Source: JAHOYW01 sp963664605 (GTDB lineage: Bacteria; Verrucomicrobiota; Lentisphaeria; Victivallales; Victivallaceae). From it: DNA of 64,000 bases. The position numbers and the translations under genes are program-made. Each line of letters begins with the position of its first letter. Positions within the stretch are counted from its first letter, which is position 1. The notes under the pieces were generated by a model, which made no database searches, was not told the DNA's origin, and saw only the letters and a program-made list of their open reading frames with translations. Below, one piece after another: positions 1 to 9,280 of the stretch. Location of the stretch: the NCBI GenBank assembly GCA_963664605.1, contig OY761536.1, positions 1,736,001 through 1,800,000 on the forward strand. The letters are read 5' to 3'.

Positions 1-10
1 AGGAAACAGT

Positions 11-1060
11 ATGAGTAGTAAAACAATTACAATCCATAAAATAGCTGAAATGGCTGGAGTCAATGCCTCTACAGTTTCACGTGTATTTAATCCCAACGGG
101 CGCTCAATATCCAAGCCTGTTCGCAAAAAAATACTGGAGATTGCCGATAAATATGAATATGTTCCCAAGAGTTCAGCTCGTTCACTTGCACATGGTAAAA
201 GCTTTAGTTTGGGAATAATTTTGCATACTATTGAAGTAGATGTGGCTTCACCGACTTTTTCCCTGGCGTTTGGCGGATTTTGCCGTCAAGCTATGGAAAA
301 CGGTTATCGGGCTATGTTGCTGCCTGTTCAAGGCGGTAATCTTGATTTACAGGTCCGTAATAATATACGATCAGGTAGCGCCGATGCGTATATGATAGGA
401 GCGTCGATAATGGGAACTGAAACGTTTAAAGAGCTTAAAAAGAAAAACATTCCTGTTGTTTCATATACTTCTGATGTCGAGTATGGCAAAAAGCTTTCTG
501 GTGTTTGCTTTGTCACTGCAGATAACGCGCCGGCTTTTGAGGAGCTGTTTGCAGCGATAAAAAAACGGGGATTTGACAGTTTTGCGTACTTTGGCTTGAA
601 GAGCAAAAATAATAATTCGCGCCATGATTATTATAATAATAGTGAAAAGTACGGGATTTCTTTGTCTGAGAAGATAGAATATTCCGGCAGCAGCAGTCAT
701 ATCGCTTGCTGGGGAGAAGCGCAAGCGGCTGCGGAAAAATATATGGAAAGAATTAAGGCACATAGGTTAATTATTTGTCAAAACGATTTGATTGCTATGG
801 GGGTTTGCAGTGCAATCTCTAAAGCCGGTTTAACAGTCGGGAAAGATATATCCGTCATTGGCTATGACAATATTGAAGAAAATCCTAATTTTATCCGTAA
901 TCAGTCTCCATTTTTATCGACCATTGCACAAGATGATCAGAGGGCAGGCAGAGAAATGGCAAATGTTCTGGTAAAAATGTTAAACCAGGAAGAAGTTCCT
1001 GATAATTTAAGATTAGCAGCCAGGTTTATCCCAAGAAAGAGTTTAGGAAACATAAAATAA
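11..1060 (+). CDS. LacI-family transcriptional regulator
   Basis: This is a sugar-responsive DNA-binding repressor or activator of the LacI/GalR family, 349 residues, the usual family length. The N-terminal helix-turn-helix spans about residues 6-27 (IAEMAGVNASTVSRVF) and is followed by a hinge rich in small residues. Residues about 60-345 form the periplasmic-binding-protein-like effector domain, ending in the family-typical stretch that names the operator-distal lobe (VIGYDNIEENP). An AGGAAA Shine-Dalgarno at the very start of the window supports the ATG at 11. It lies 18 bp upstream of a pseudopilin gene and heads a run of exported carbohydrate proteins, so it probably controls that cassette. 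The ligand is unknown. Its operator would lie before the window start and cannot be seen. Confidence 0.93.
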   Translation: MSSKTITIHKIAEMAGVNASTVSRVFNPNGRSISKPVRKKILEIADKYEYVPKSSARSLAHGKSFSLGIILHTIEVDVASPTFSLAFGGFCRQAMENGYRAMLLPVQGGNLDLQVRNNIRSGSADAYMIGASIMGTETFKELKKKNIPVVSYTSDVEYGKKLSGVCFVTADNAPAFEELFAAIKKRGFDSFAYFGLKSKNNNSRHDYYNNSEKYGISLSEKIEYSGSSSHIACWGEAQAAAEKYMERIKAHRLIICQNDLIAMGVCSAISKAGLTVGKDISVIGYDNIEENPNFIRNQSPFLSTIAQDDQRAGREMANVLVKMLNQEEVPDNLRLAARFIPRKSLGNIK

Positions 1061-1078
1061 TAAACAAGGAGGTTCCAA

Positions 1079-1810
1079 ATGAACTCAAAGAAAACCAAAA
1101 AGAATGATAATAGTTTCACGCTCATTGAGCTTCTCGTTGTGATAGCAATCATAGCGATTCTTGCTTCGATGTTGTTACCCGCCTTAAACAAAGCCCGCCA
1201 GAAAGCTTATACAATAAAATGTGCCGGGAGCCTAAAACAGCTTGCTATGTGTAATTTGTTTTATGCCAATGATTATGATGATTTTGCCCCGGCGGAATAT
1301 TATGATTATTTTGGCAATGCGAGTAAAACAACATGGGTTTATTTTCTGCGTACTGCAAACAAATATATTCCACTGAAAGGTTCCAGGATAGCTACTCCTG
1401 ATCCTGATTCTCTTTTGGCATGTCCGGCTGAGAAAGGTCAGGTCGGCAGTGGATATCCATCCACCAATTTTGGTATAACATGTACTATGGATGATATTAC
1501 TGTTGATGCAAAATATACTTCCAGCAGTGGCAAAAAATGGTGGGTGATGGATGCAGAATCAAGAAGTCTGGTGAAAGTTGGGACTATAGACCGCGCTTCT
1601 GCTGTTGGAATGTTTTCTGATACTATTATTGACAGTTATAGATTTGCCATTGACAATACTAATTATGCTGACGCTTTCAGACATCAGGGGGCGATTAATA
1701 TATCCTATTGGGATGGACATGTGGGGAATATGAAATTGGTCGGCTTTCCGTCTTATGTCCGCTATAGCGAAACGGAATGGCTAAGTCCCTGGTTTTATAA
1801 TACTAAATAA
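1079..1810 (+). CDS. type II pseudopilin with H-x9-DG C-terminal motif
   Basis: This is a 243-residue prepilin-like protein, expected to be processed by a prepilin peptidase and to sit in the inner membrane or a pseudopilus. A short basic leader is followed by FTLIELLVVIAIIAILA (from residue 13), with the conserved Glu at +5 (E17) and one hydrophobic helix. The residue before the Phe is Ser12, not the usual Gly. Near the C-terminus H202 is followed nine residues later by D212-G213, the H-x9-DG motif of prepilin-like proteins common in Planctomycetes and Lentisphaerae. A strong AAGGAGG (1066-1072) fixes the start. It follows the LacI regulator by 18 bp. Two similar genes in the same setting occur at 43288 and 54317. 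The substrate or role within a secretion apparatus is not known. Confidence 0.9.
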   Translation: MNSKKTKKNDNSFTLIELLVVIAIIAILASMLLPALNKARQKAYTIKCAGSLKQLAMCNLFYANDYDDFAPAEYYDYFGNASKTTWVYFLRTANKYIPLKGSRIATPDPDSLLACPAEKGQVGSGYPSTNFGITCTMDDITVDAKYTSSSGKKWWVMDAESRSLVKVGTIDRASAVGMFSDTIIDSYRFAIDNTNYADAFRHQGAINISYWDGHVGNMKLVGFPSYVRYSETEWLSPWFYNTK

Positions 1811-1834
1811 TTATATGATGCTTTAGGAAACACT

Positions 1835-4393
1835 ATGAATTTAAGAGAAAATTGTTGTTTGTTGCTGTTTGTTGTATCGATGTTTGTTTCTGTGTTATCA
1901 TTTGCAGGACAACAGATACTTAAGGAAGATTTTCAAAAGAAATCCCCTGTGAAATTCTGGACTGCCTCCGGAAAGTATAAGATAAATTTCATGGGGCTGA
2001 CTTCTGAACACGCTCCGAAAGGACGTAAAGTATTTAAAATTGATATAAACTTCCTGAAAGATTCCTGGGGGTACTATTACTTTAAAATCCCATGCAAATT
2101 TATGCCGAAAGGAGATTTTAAATTGAAAACCAAAGTGCTGTTGGGAAAAGAAAGCAGCGGGTCATTTGGTTTGGGGTTTAATGCTTTTTTCCCGGAATTC
2201 GGGCGTGGCGGCTGCAAAAAGCTGGGCAAGGGGATCTCCAATACCGGTAATGAATGGCGCACGATGGATATTGATGGCGGGGAATGGCTTAACAATGCGA
2301 AAATTAGTTTCGCTAAAAAATATTCGCCGGTTGCCAGCGCGGCTGATTTAAGTCCTTGTGTTAATGGCGTTGTATTGTTCATGTTCGGTTCAAAAAATAA
2401 AAATAGAATAGTGTTGTATATGGATGAACTTGAGGTAACGGGCGATACGGTGTCTGAACAGGATTGGAAAAAAAAGCAGGGAGAACGCTGGGCTCAGGTT
2501 ATTGCAAAACAGAATAAGCTGATTTCTGAATATACTCTGCTCTTGGATAATTATATAAAGAATAATGCCGAAAGCGCTTATGGAGATAAATGTACAAAAT
2601 TTCTTAAGGAGTTGAAACAAAAACAATCTGCATATAAAGACCGCTACGTTATGAACCTGGGGGATTATAAAAAGCTTCTACGTTCTATTGCCGATCTGAA
2701 ATCGGCAGGTGATAAGAAACTTTCCGATAAAGCTCTTATCTATACATTGGACAATCCTGTAATCAATACCATGATTCTGCCGCAGGGAAGTGTGCCTGTT
2801 CAAGCTGAATTAGGCGGCAAGGATATAAAAGTAATGACAGCAAAAGGTGAGTTTGAATCTTTCAGCATACTCGTGAGAGCTCTGAAAAAATTAGATTGCC
2901 TGACGGTAGTCTGTAGCGATCTTAAAAGCAAATCCGGAGCAAGTATTCCAGCAGGAAATGTGGATCTGAAAAGTGTAAAATGCTGGTATCAGTCAGGAAC
3001 AGCATGGTACAGCTACAGCCAGAACAGCGGCACCCGGAAAATGACACCGGAACTGCTGCTTAATGATGATTCATTAGTGAAAGTGGATGATAAACTGAAA
3101 ACCAACTTTGTGAAACTGCGCTTTCCGGACGGAGATAAATATTGGAATGTGGATGATCCGAAATGGAACAGGAAAAAACGTCCGGTTATAATGCCGGTCG
3201 ATAAATTTCCCATAAAGGACGCAAAAAAACTTCTGCCGCTGGTTCTTGATGAAAATCATTTGAAGCAGTTCTGGGGAACAGTAAAGGTTACAAAAAAAAC
3301 GCCAGCAGGTATCTATAAAGGAAATTTGAAGGTGGTGGATGGCAAGGAGATTCTGGAGCAGATAACCCTTAAGGTCCGGGTTCTTCCTTTTGTGCTCCCT
3401 GAACCTAAAACACGTTATAATTTAAAGAACGATTTTATTAGTTCAATATTCTATCGAAGCCGCTATAATCCCAAATATCCTGAAGGCTCGATCTCGTCTG
3501 AGGACCGTTCATTCAAACAGATTGCGGCAGAATTGAAAAATATGCGGGAACATAATATTTACAATCCTAACTGCTATCAGGGGTGGGGAGATAAAGATGC
3601 CTTGGTAAAGATGCTTGAGTTGCGTAATGCCGCCGGAATGAAAGGTATGCCTCTTTACTACATTAAATTTATGACAAATCCATCATGGAAGAATAAGCCT
3701 GACAGGCTTGTGCAGAGGGTTAAGGAAACGGAAGCTTTCATGAAAAGATTTGGTATTCCGAAATATTATTGCTTCGGACTTGATGAAGCCAAAGGCGAAC
3801 GCCTTGTTGCGCAGCTTGAAGTATGGAAGATTATCCATAAAGCCGGAGGCAGTATTTTTTCAACCGGATCTATGGAAAATTTGGAATATGCTGCTGACAA
3901 AACTGATATACAGGTGCTTTCCGGCAGACCCGAAATGGCTAAGGCTGAACTATGGAAGACAAAAAATAAAGAGCTTAAACTTCTGGCTTATGCCTGGCCG
4001 CAGGGGGGCATTGAAGATCCTGTAATAAACCGTCGTGGGTTGGGAATGACTACATGGCTCGCGAATTATGATGGAACTATGACTTACGCATATATGCATT
4101 CTATGGGTAACGGATGGAATGATTTTGACCATTACAAATACAGGGAACATAACTATGTATATCCAACGGTTGACGGAGTCATTTCCACAATAGGCCTGGC
4201 TGGTTTCAGAGAGGGGGTTGATGATATTCGTTACGCGACAAAACTCAAACAGCTCATAGAAGAAAATAAAAAAGGGCGGAAAGCTAAACAGGCAGCGGAC
4301 GCACAAGCTTATTTGGATAGCATGATGGCCAATGATGACTTGAATCTTGTCCGTATGGAAATTATTAACTATATTTTGAAATTATTAAAATAA
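1835..4393 (+). CDS. exported GH123/DUF4091-like glycoside hydrolase
   Basis: This 852-residue protein starts with a signal peptide (about residues 1-23, ending SFAGQ). Residues about 25-205 look like a beta-sandwich carbohydrate-binding module and 210-300 is a charged helical linker. The rest matches the DUF4091/GH123 organisation. An adjacent Asp-Glu pair (D650-E651 in CFGLDEAKGE) lies where GH123 beta-N-acetylgalactosaminidases carry their neighbouring catalytic Asp and Glu, which use the substrate acetamido group. The C-terminal FREGVDDIRY is a hallmark of DUF4091 proteins. The substrate is likely an N-acetylhexosamine-containing glycan, but this is family inference. It lies 24 bp after the pseudopilin in the same operon. 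Confidence 0.82.
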   Translation: MNLRENCCLLLFVVSMFVSVLSFAGQQILKEDFQKKSPVKFWTASGKYKINFMGLTSEHAPKGRKVFKIDINFLKDSWGYYYFKIPCKFMPKGDFKLKTKVLLGKESSGSFGLGFNAFFPEFGRGGCKKLGKGISNTGNEWRTMDIDGGEWLNNAKISFAKKYSPVASAADLSPCVNGVVLFMFGSKNKNRIVLYMDELEVTGDTVSEQDWKKKQGERWAQVIAKQNKLISEYTLLLDNYIKNNAESAYGDKCTKFLKELKQKQSAYKDRYVMNLGDYKKLLRSIADLKSAGDKKLSDKALIYTLDNPVINTMILPQGSVPVQAELGGKDIKVMTAKGEFESFSILVRALKKLDCLTVVCSDLKSKSGASIPAGNVDLKSVKCWYQSGTAWYSYSQNSGTRKMTPELLLNDDSLVKVDDKLKTNFVKLRFPDGDKYWNVDDPKWNRKKRPVIMPVDKFPIKDAKKLLPLVLDENHLKQFWGTVKVTKKTPAGIYKGNLKVVDGKEILEQITLKVRVLPFVLPEPKTRYNLKNDFISSIFYRSRYNPKYPEGSISSEDRSFKQIAAELKNMREHNIYNPNCYQGWGDKDALVKMLELRNAAGMKGMPLYYIKFMTNPSWKNKPDRLVQRVKETEAFMKRFGIPKYYCFGLDEAKGERLVAQLEVWKIIHKAGGSIFSTGSMENLEYAADKTDIQVLSGRPEMAKAELWKTKNKELKLLAYAWPQGGIEDPVINRRGLGMTTWLANYDGTMTYAYMHSMGNGWNDFDHYKYREHNYVYPTVDGVISTIGLAGFREGVDDIRYATKLKQLIEENKKGRKAKQAADAQAYLDSMMANDDLNLVRMEIINYILKLLK

Positions 4394-4406
4394 TGGAAAT
4401 ATAATA

Positions 4407-5384
4407 ATGAATAAATCGATTATCTTTATATTGATCTTACTAAATTCTTTATGTTTGCTCACCGCGGGTGGGACAGCCAAAACCGCTGTCGCTATAAAAA
4501 CCTGTAATTCTCCAGTTATAGATGGAACAATAAATGCCGGGGAATGGGATAAAGCTTTCTGGCACAATTCTTTTGTTGCATGCCCTGGCGATGCTAAAGC
4601 GCGGCAGCAAAGTCGTTTTGCGGTAATGTTTGATGCGGAAAATATTTATATTGCGGTCAAATGTGATGAAAATCATCGTGATAAACTGACGTCTTACAGC
4701 AAAAATGATATAAATATCTGGCGTTATGACAGCCTTGAAGTATTTATACAGAAAACCAGCGGGATAAAATATCAACAGTTTATGGTTAGTGCCGGAGGCG
4801 GACGTTACGCTATTAAATTTGAAAAAGGTATTCAGCGCCGCAAAGAAATTATACCATATGCTAAATGGCAAGCCTCGGCTGAAATGACTGAATATGGTTA
4901 TGTTGTGGAAATCAAGATCCCAATTGTTTTGTTTGATACGGAATCCGTTGCCAATGGAGCGGAGTGGCGCTTTAATATCCATCGTAACGCAACTACTTTG
5001 GACAGTGACCGTTATTCAAGCTGGTCCCCGATTTCCAGGTTTCATGAACCTGCTGATTTCGGTTATCTGATTTTTGCTGTATCTGATCCTCAGACGCTTC
5101 AACGGCGTCTTGTTTTGAAACGAAAGTCTAATAAATTGGTGTCACAGATTGAAAATATGTGTATTAAGTACACCAGGTTTGACCCGTTATTCGCTTCAAA
5201 ACTTAATGCTGAACTCAAGAATATTAATTGGCTGGAATTCAGAGAACAAAGTAAAACCATAATGAAAATGAATAAAGGCAAACTTGATAAATATACTGAG
5301 CAACTTTCGGTCTTCGCGATGAATTTTGAAAAGCTTAAAAAGTTTCGTTCAGAATATCTGCTCCAGAATTTCTTCCTTGAATAA
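4407..5384 (+). CDS. exported CBM9-like carbohydrate-binding protein
   Basis: This 325-residue protein has an N-terminal signal peptide (residues about 1-23). A CBM9-like domain follows at about 35-225: the opening VIDGTINAGEWDKA and the later DAENIYIAVKCDE, VEIKIPIVLF and FNIHRN segments are typical of this beta-sandwich, found on xylanases and as stand-alone proteins. The C-terminal 80 residues are charged and probably helical. No catalytic domain is visible, so it probably binds a polysaccharide for the upstream GH123-like enzyme, 13 bp away in the same operon. The Shine-Dalgarno is weak, so translation may depend on the upstream gene. It is the last gene before a clear intrinsic terminator. 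Confidence 0.75.
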   Translation: MNKSIIFILILLNSLCLLTAGGTAKTAVAIKTCNSPVIDGTINAGEWDKAFWHNSFVACPGDAKARQQSRFAVMFDAENIYIAVKCDENHRDKLTSYSKNDINIWRYDSLEVFIQKTSGIKYQQFMVSAGGGRYAIKFEKGIQRRKEIIPYAKWQASAEMTEYGYVVEIKIPIVLFDTESVANGAEWRFNIHRNATTLDSDRYSSWSPISRFHEPADFGYLIFAVSDPQTLQRRLVLKRKSNKLVSQIENMCIKYTRFDPLFASKLNAELKNINWLEFREQSKTIMKMNKGKLDKYTEQLSVFAMNFEKLKKFRSEYLLQNFFLE

Positions 5385-5397
5385 ATATTCTCACTGT

Positions 5398-5450
5398 AAA
5401 ACAAATCATGTGCTTTATTATTTATGATATGCGCATGATTTGTTTTTCTT
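5398..5450 (+). terminator. intrinsic terminator of the first carbohydrate cassette
   Basis: A perfect 12-bp stem is formed by AAACAAATCATG (5399-5410) and CATGATTTGTTT (5434-5445), followed by a T-rich tail. It starts 14 bp after the CBM9-like gene stop and ends before the nucleotide-sugar genes, so it separates the two transcription units. Confidence 0.8.
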
Positions 5451-5544
5451 TACCGCTTTCAGGTCTTTTTTACTTGAAAACTCGGCTTTGAAGACTATCT
5501 TTATACGAAACTTTATTAATAAAATCAAGTGCGTAAGGAGCATT

Positions 5545-6816
5545 ATGAAAGATAGTTGTATGCCGAAAGTCGCGATTATTGGTTTAGGATATGTTGGACT
5601 GCCTTTAGCTGTTGAGTTTTGTAAAAAATATGAAACTTACGGATTTGATGTAAACTCTAAAAGAATAAAAGAGCTGCAGAGCGGAGCGGATCATACGCTT
5701 GAAATCTCTCCTGAACAGCTTGCTGAAGCGAAGAACTTGAAATTTACTTGTGCTGCTGCTGATATTTCCCGATGCAATGTCTATATCGTAACAGTTCCTA
5801 CTCCGATTGATCGACATAACTCGCCGAATTTGACCCCGCTCCACAGAGCCAGCGAAACCGTTGGCAAGGTGTTGGCTGAAGGCGATATTGTTATATATGA
5901 AAGCACTGTTTTTCCCGGTTGTACTGAAGAGGAATGTGTGCCTATCCTTGAAAAAATCAGCGGTTTAAAGTTTAATAAAGATTTTTTCTGCGGTTACAGC
6001 CCTGAAAGGATAAACCCCGGAGATAAGACCCATACTCTTACTAAAATTTTAAAGGTTACCAGCGGTTCCACGCCGGAAATAGCGGATAAAATAGATGCTC
6101 TCTACGGCAGCATTATTACTGCGGGAACCTATAAAGCTTCTTCGATAAAAGTCGCGGAAGCGGCGAAAGTAATTGAAAATTCCCAACGCGATTTGAATAT
6201 CGCTTTTGTTAATGAACTGGCAAAAATATTTAATCGTATCGGTATTGATACTTTAGAAGTTCTTGAAGCTGCCGGAACTAAATGGAATTTTCTGCCATTC
6301 CGTCCCGGTCTGGTGGGAGGGCATTGTATCGGTGTTGATCCTTATTATCTCACTTATAAAGCTCAGGAGCTGGGATATCGCCCGGAAGTTATTCTTGCCG
6401 GACGGCGAGTCAATGACGGTATGGGACAGTATGTCGCTACTGAAGTTGTGAAATTAATGATTAAGAAAAATCATGTCATTAATTCGTCGAAAGTGCTTGT
6501 TCTTGGTATGACTTTCAAAGAAAACTGTCCCGATATCCGCAATTCCCGGGCGATTGATGTAATTAATGGACTTAAAGAGTTCGGCTGTTGCGTTGACGTT
6601 TATGACCCATGGGCGGATGCGGAAGAAGTAAAAGAGGAATATGGTATTGAGTTGATTGAAGAGATCAATACTATGAGAAATTATGATGCGGTGGTTCTGG
6701 CGGTGGCGCATGAGCGTTTTGCAGAGCTTGATTTCAATAAATTCAGTAAGGACGGACTGGTAATATATGATATTAAAAATTATCTGTCCAGGGATATCAT
6801 TGACGCAAGGCTTTAA
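5545..6816 (+). CDS. tviB: UDP-N-acetylhexosamine 6-dehydrogenase (WbpO/TviB type)
   Basis: This NAD-dependent nucleotide-sugar dehydrogenase oxidises C6 of UDP-GlcNAc or UDP-GalNAc to the uronic acid. The protein is 423 residues from the ATG at 5545, chosen because AAGGAG lies at 5535-5540; an in-frame extension to 5440 has no ribosome site. The N-terminal Rossmann fold reads VAIIGLGYVGLPLA, and the thioester-forming catalytic cysteine is C261 in GGHCIGVDPYY. Segments YESTVFPGCTEEEC and NLTPLHRASE are characteristic of the WbpO/TviB/VipA branch rather than UDP-glucose dehydrogenase. The next gene, 2 bp downstream, is a WbpP/TviC C4-epimerase, so the pair most likely makes UDP-GalNAcA. Choosing between WbpO and TviB substrate order is not possible from sequence alone. 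Confidence 0.88.
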   Translation: MKDSCMPKVAIIGLGYVGLPLAVEFCKKYETYGFDVNSKRIKELQSGADHTLEISPEQLAEAKNLKFTCAAADISRCNVYIVTVPTPIDRHNSPNLTPLHRASETVGKVLAEGDIVIYESTVFPGCTEEECVPILEKISGLKFNKDFFCGYSPERINPGDKTHTLTKILKVTSGSTPEIADKIDALYGSIITAGTYKASSIKVAEAAKVIENSQRDLNIAFVNELAKIFNRIGIDTLEVLEAAGTKWNFLPFRPGLVGGHCIGVDPYYLTYKAQELGYRPEVILAGRRVNDGMGQYVATEVVKLMIKKNHVINSSKVLVLGMTFKENCPDIRNSRAIDVINGLKEFGCCVDVYDPWADAEEVKEEYGIELIEEINTMRNYDAVVLAVAHERFAELDFNKFSKDGLVIYDIKNYLSRDIIDARL

Positions 6817-6818
6817 TA

Positions 6819-7802
6819 ATGAATAAAATAAAAAATTCGACAGTGCTTGTAACAGGCGGCGCCGGTTTTATCGGCTCAAATCTGATCGAAGTATTGTTGG
6901 AGCAGGGGAACAAACTTGTCTGCCTGGACAACTTTTTAACTGGAAAACGTGAGAATATTAAAGCTTTCGCGAATAACCCTGATTTTGTACTGATTGAAGG
7001 GGATATTCGTGATCTTGCGGTTTGCCGTAAAGCCTGTGATGGTGTTGATTATGTTTTGCACCAGGCGGCGCTTGGATCTGTGCCGCGTTCCATAGAAGAT
7101 CCTATGAGTTCTGCGGAAATCAATATATCAGGTTTTGTCAATATGCTTTTTGCCGCGAAAGAAGCCAAAGTCAAACGTTTTGTTTATGCCGCGAGTTCCT
7201 CTACCTATGGAGATAGTGAGACGCTTCCAAAACGTGAGGATGAAATCGGTAAACCCTTGTCGCCTTATGCCATAACTAAGTATGTCAATGAACTTTATGC
7301 CGAGAATTTTTTCCGGATTTACGGTATTGAAAGCGTTGGTTTGCGTTACTTTAATGTTTTTGGCAAGAATCAGGACCCGGATGGGGATTATGCGGCGGTT
7401 ATTCCAAAATTTGTTGGAAGTATGATAAAACATGAGTCCCCGGTAATTAACGGAGACGGCAGTTTTTCCCGGGACTTTACTTATATAGAGAATGTTGTTG
7501 AGGCAAATCAGCTGGCGGCGCTTACAGACAACCCCGAAGCTGTTAACACTGTATATAATATCGCATATGGCGAGCGGACGACTTTGAATGAGCTTTATTT
7601 TGCCCTGCAGAAAAATCTTGTGAGGTTTGATCCCGGAATCGCTGATATTCAGCCGATCCACGGACCTGAACGTGCCGGGGATATTCCGCATTCCATGGCT
7701 TCTATTGACAAAGCGCGTAAGCTGCTCGGTTATGCTCCGCAATATGATCTTGACAGAGGTTTGCGGGAAGCTACTGAATGGTATTTTAATAATCTGAAAT
7801 AA
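6819..7802 (+). CDS. wbpP: UDP-N-acetylglucosamine 4-epimerase (WbpP/TviC type)
   Basis: This 327-residue extended short-chain dehydrogenase interconverts UDP-GlcNAc and UDP-GalNAc (or their uronates) in the cytoplasm. The glycine-rich NAD site is TGGAGFIGSNL, the catalytic pair is in SPYAITKYVNE (YxxxK), and the Ser/Thr site is ASSSTYG. Segments HQAALGSVPRSIEDP and LRYFNVFGKNQDP closely resemble the WbpP/TviC/WbgU group of UDP-HexNAc epimerases, which favours N-acetylated substrates over UDP-glucose. Only 2 bp separate it from the dehydrogenase gene, so the two are co-translated and form the UDP-GalNAcA branch. Confidence 0.9.
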   Translation: MNKIKNSTVLVTGGAGFIGSNLIEVLLEQGNKLVCLDNFLTGKRENIKAFANNPDFVLIEGDIRDLAVCRKACDGVDYVLHQAALGSVPRSIEDPMSSAEINISGFVNMLFAAKEAKVKRFVYAASSSTYGDSETLPKREDEIGKPLSPYAITKYVNELYAENFFRIYGIESVGLRYFNVFGKNQDPDGDYAAVIPKFVGSMIKHESPVINGDGSFSRDFTYIENVVEANQLAALTDNPEAVNTVYNIAYGERTTLNELYFALQKNLVRFDPGIADIQPIHGPERAGDIPHSMASIDKARKLLGYAPQYDLDRGLREATEWYFNNLK

Positions 7803-7814
7803 TTGGTATAACTT

Positions 7815-8867
7815 ATGAAAAAAGCATTAATAACAGGAATCACCGGACAGGACGGGTCATATTTAGCTGAGTTGCTTCTGGACAAAGGTTATGAAGTCCA
7901 TGGTATAATCCGCCGCGCAAGTTCATTCAATACTCATCGTGTCGATCATCTGTATCAAGACCGGCATGAGAACAATGTTCGATTTTTCCTGCATTATGGT
8001 GATTTGACCGATTCCAGTAATTTAAACCGCCTGATAGAAAAGATAAATCCGGCGGAAATTTACAATCTCGGCGCACAGTCGCATGTCCAGGTTTCTTTTG
8101 AAGTTCCTGAATATACTGCTGAAGTTGATGGAATAGGAACTTTAAGGCTGCTGGATGCTATTCGTGAAACTGGAGTTGAGTCACGTTTTTATCAAGCGTC
8201 TACCTCTGAATTATATGGTAAAGTTGTGGAAACTCCACAGTCTGAAACAACACCGTTTTATCCGCGTTCACCTTATGGTGTTGCCAAGTTGTACGCTTTC
8301 TGGATAGTTAAGAACTATCGTGAATCCTATAACCTTCATGCCAGTAACGGGATTTTGTTTAATCATGAATCCCCGCGGCGCGGCGAGACTTTCGTTACCC
8401 GCAAGATTACTATGGCGGTCGCGCGCATTCATCGTGGTATGCAGGATTGCCTTTATATGGGAAATATTGACTCCTTGCGTGACTGGGGATATGCTCCTGA
8501 TTATGTTAAGATGATGCATTTGATGCTTCAGCAGGATAAGCCGGACGACTATGTTGTTGCAACCGGGGAAATGCATACAGTCAGAGAGTTTATTGAAAAA
8601 TCATTCGCAAAAGTCGGACGTAATATTGAATGGCAGGGAAAAGAGGTTGATGAGATAGGGATTGATACGACAAGCGGTAAAACCGTAGTTCGCATTGATC
8701 CGCGTTATTTCCGCCCTGCTGAAGTAGAGCAGCTTCTCGGTAATCCGGCCAAGGCCAAAGAAAAGTTAGGCTGGGAACCGGAAGTGAGATTCGAACAACT
8801 CGTCAATATAATGATCGAAGGTGATCTTCGCCTCCTCGACAACCCGAAATATGAGAAAGGATTTTAA
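7815..8867 (+). CDS. gmd: GDP-mannose 4,6-dehydratase
   Basis: This enzyme converts GDP-D-mannose to GDP-4-keto-6-deoxy-D-mannose, the first step to GDP-L-fucose, GDP-rhamnose and related sugars. It is 350 residues, the usual length. The cofactor site is ITGITGQDGSYLAELL. The catalytic segment reads STSELYGKVVE followed by SPYGVAKLYAFW (YxxxK), and the Gmd-specific NHESPRRGETFVTRKIT is intact. It sits 12 bp after the epimerase gene. Its usual partner, GDP-fucose synthase, follows but is separated by an inserted four-helix-bundle gene. Confidence 0.96.
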   Translation: MKKALITGITGQDGSYLAELLLDKGYEVHGIIRRASSFNTHRVDHLYQDRHENNVRFFLHYGDLTDSSNLNRLIEKINPAEIYNLGAQSHVQVSFEVPEYTAEVDGIGTLRLLDAIRETGVESRFYQASTSELYGKVVETPQSETTPFYPRSPYGVAKLYAFWIVKNYRESYNLHASNGILFNHESPRRGETFVTRKITMAVARIHRGMQDCLYMGNIDSLRDWGYAPDYVKMMHLMLQQDKPDDYVVATGEMHTVREFIEKSFAKVGRNIEWQGKEVDEIGIDTTSGKTVVRIDPRYFRPAEVEQLLGNPAKAKEKLGWEPEVRFEQLVNIMIEGDLRLLDNPKYEKGF

Positions 8868-8872
8868 CGGTT

Positions 8873-9280
8873 TGCGTGTTGCGTGTTGCGATTTAAATAA
8901 TTATATGAGAGTATAAAGTTTTTATGAAATGTGAAAGACTTGATGTATGGAAAGCCAGTGCCAGACTTTCCGCCAATGTTTATAAAGTTTTTAAAGAGTG
9001 TAAAGATTTTGGATTTAAAGATCAAATCACTCGTTCATGTCTTTCTATTTTCAGCAATATTGCCGAAGGAATGGAGAAAGAATCTTTCAAAGAACAGATA
9101 AGGTTTATAGAAATTGCAAGGGGTTCGACAGCAGAATTTGCCACCCAGGTATATATTGGTATGGATATAGATTATATTGAAAAGAGTAATGGTAGAGAGT
9201 GGATTGACAAATCAGATCATATATTAGCTATGCTAGCTAATTTAAAGAAAACAATAAGAACTCGCAACACGCAACACGCA
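8873..9280. repeat. 18-bp inverted repeat flanking the four-helix-bundle gene
   Basis: TGCGTGTTGCGTGTTGCG at 8873-8890 is matched exactly in reverse complement at 9263-9280. Each arm contains two copies of a TGCGTGT-like unit. The left arm starts 5 bp after the gmd stop, and the right arm lies inside the last codons of the four-helix-bundle gene. The pair brackets that gene like the ends of a small mobile cassette. Confidence 0.85.
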
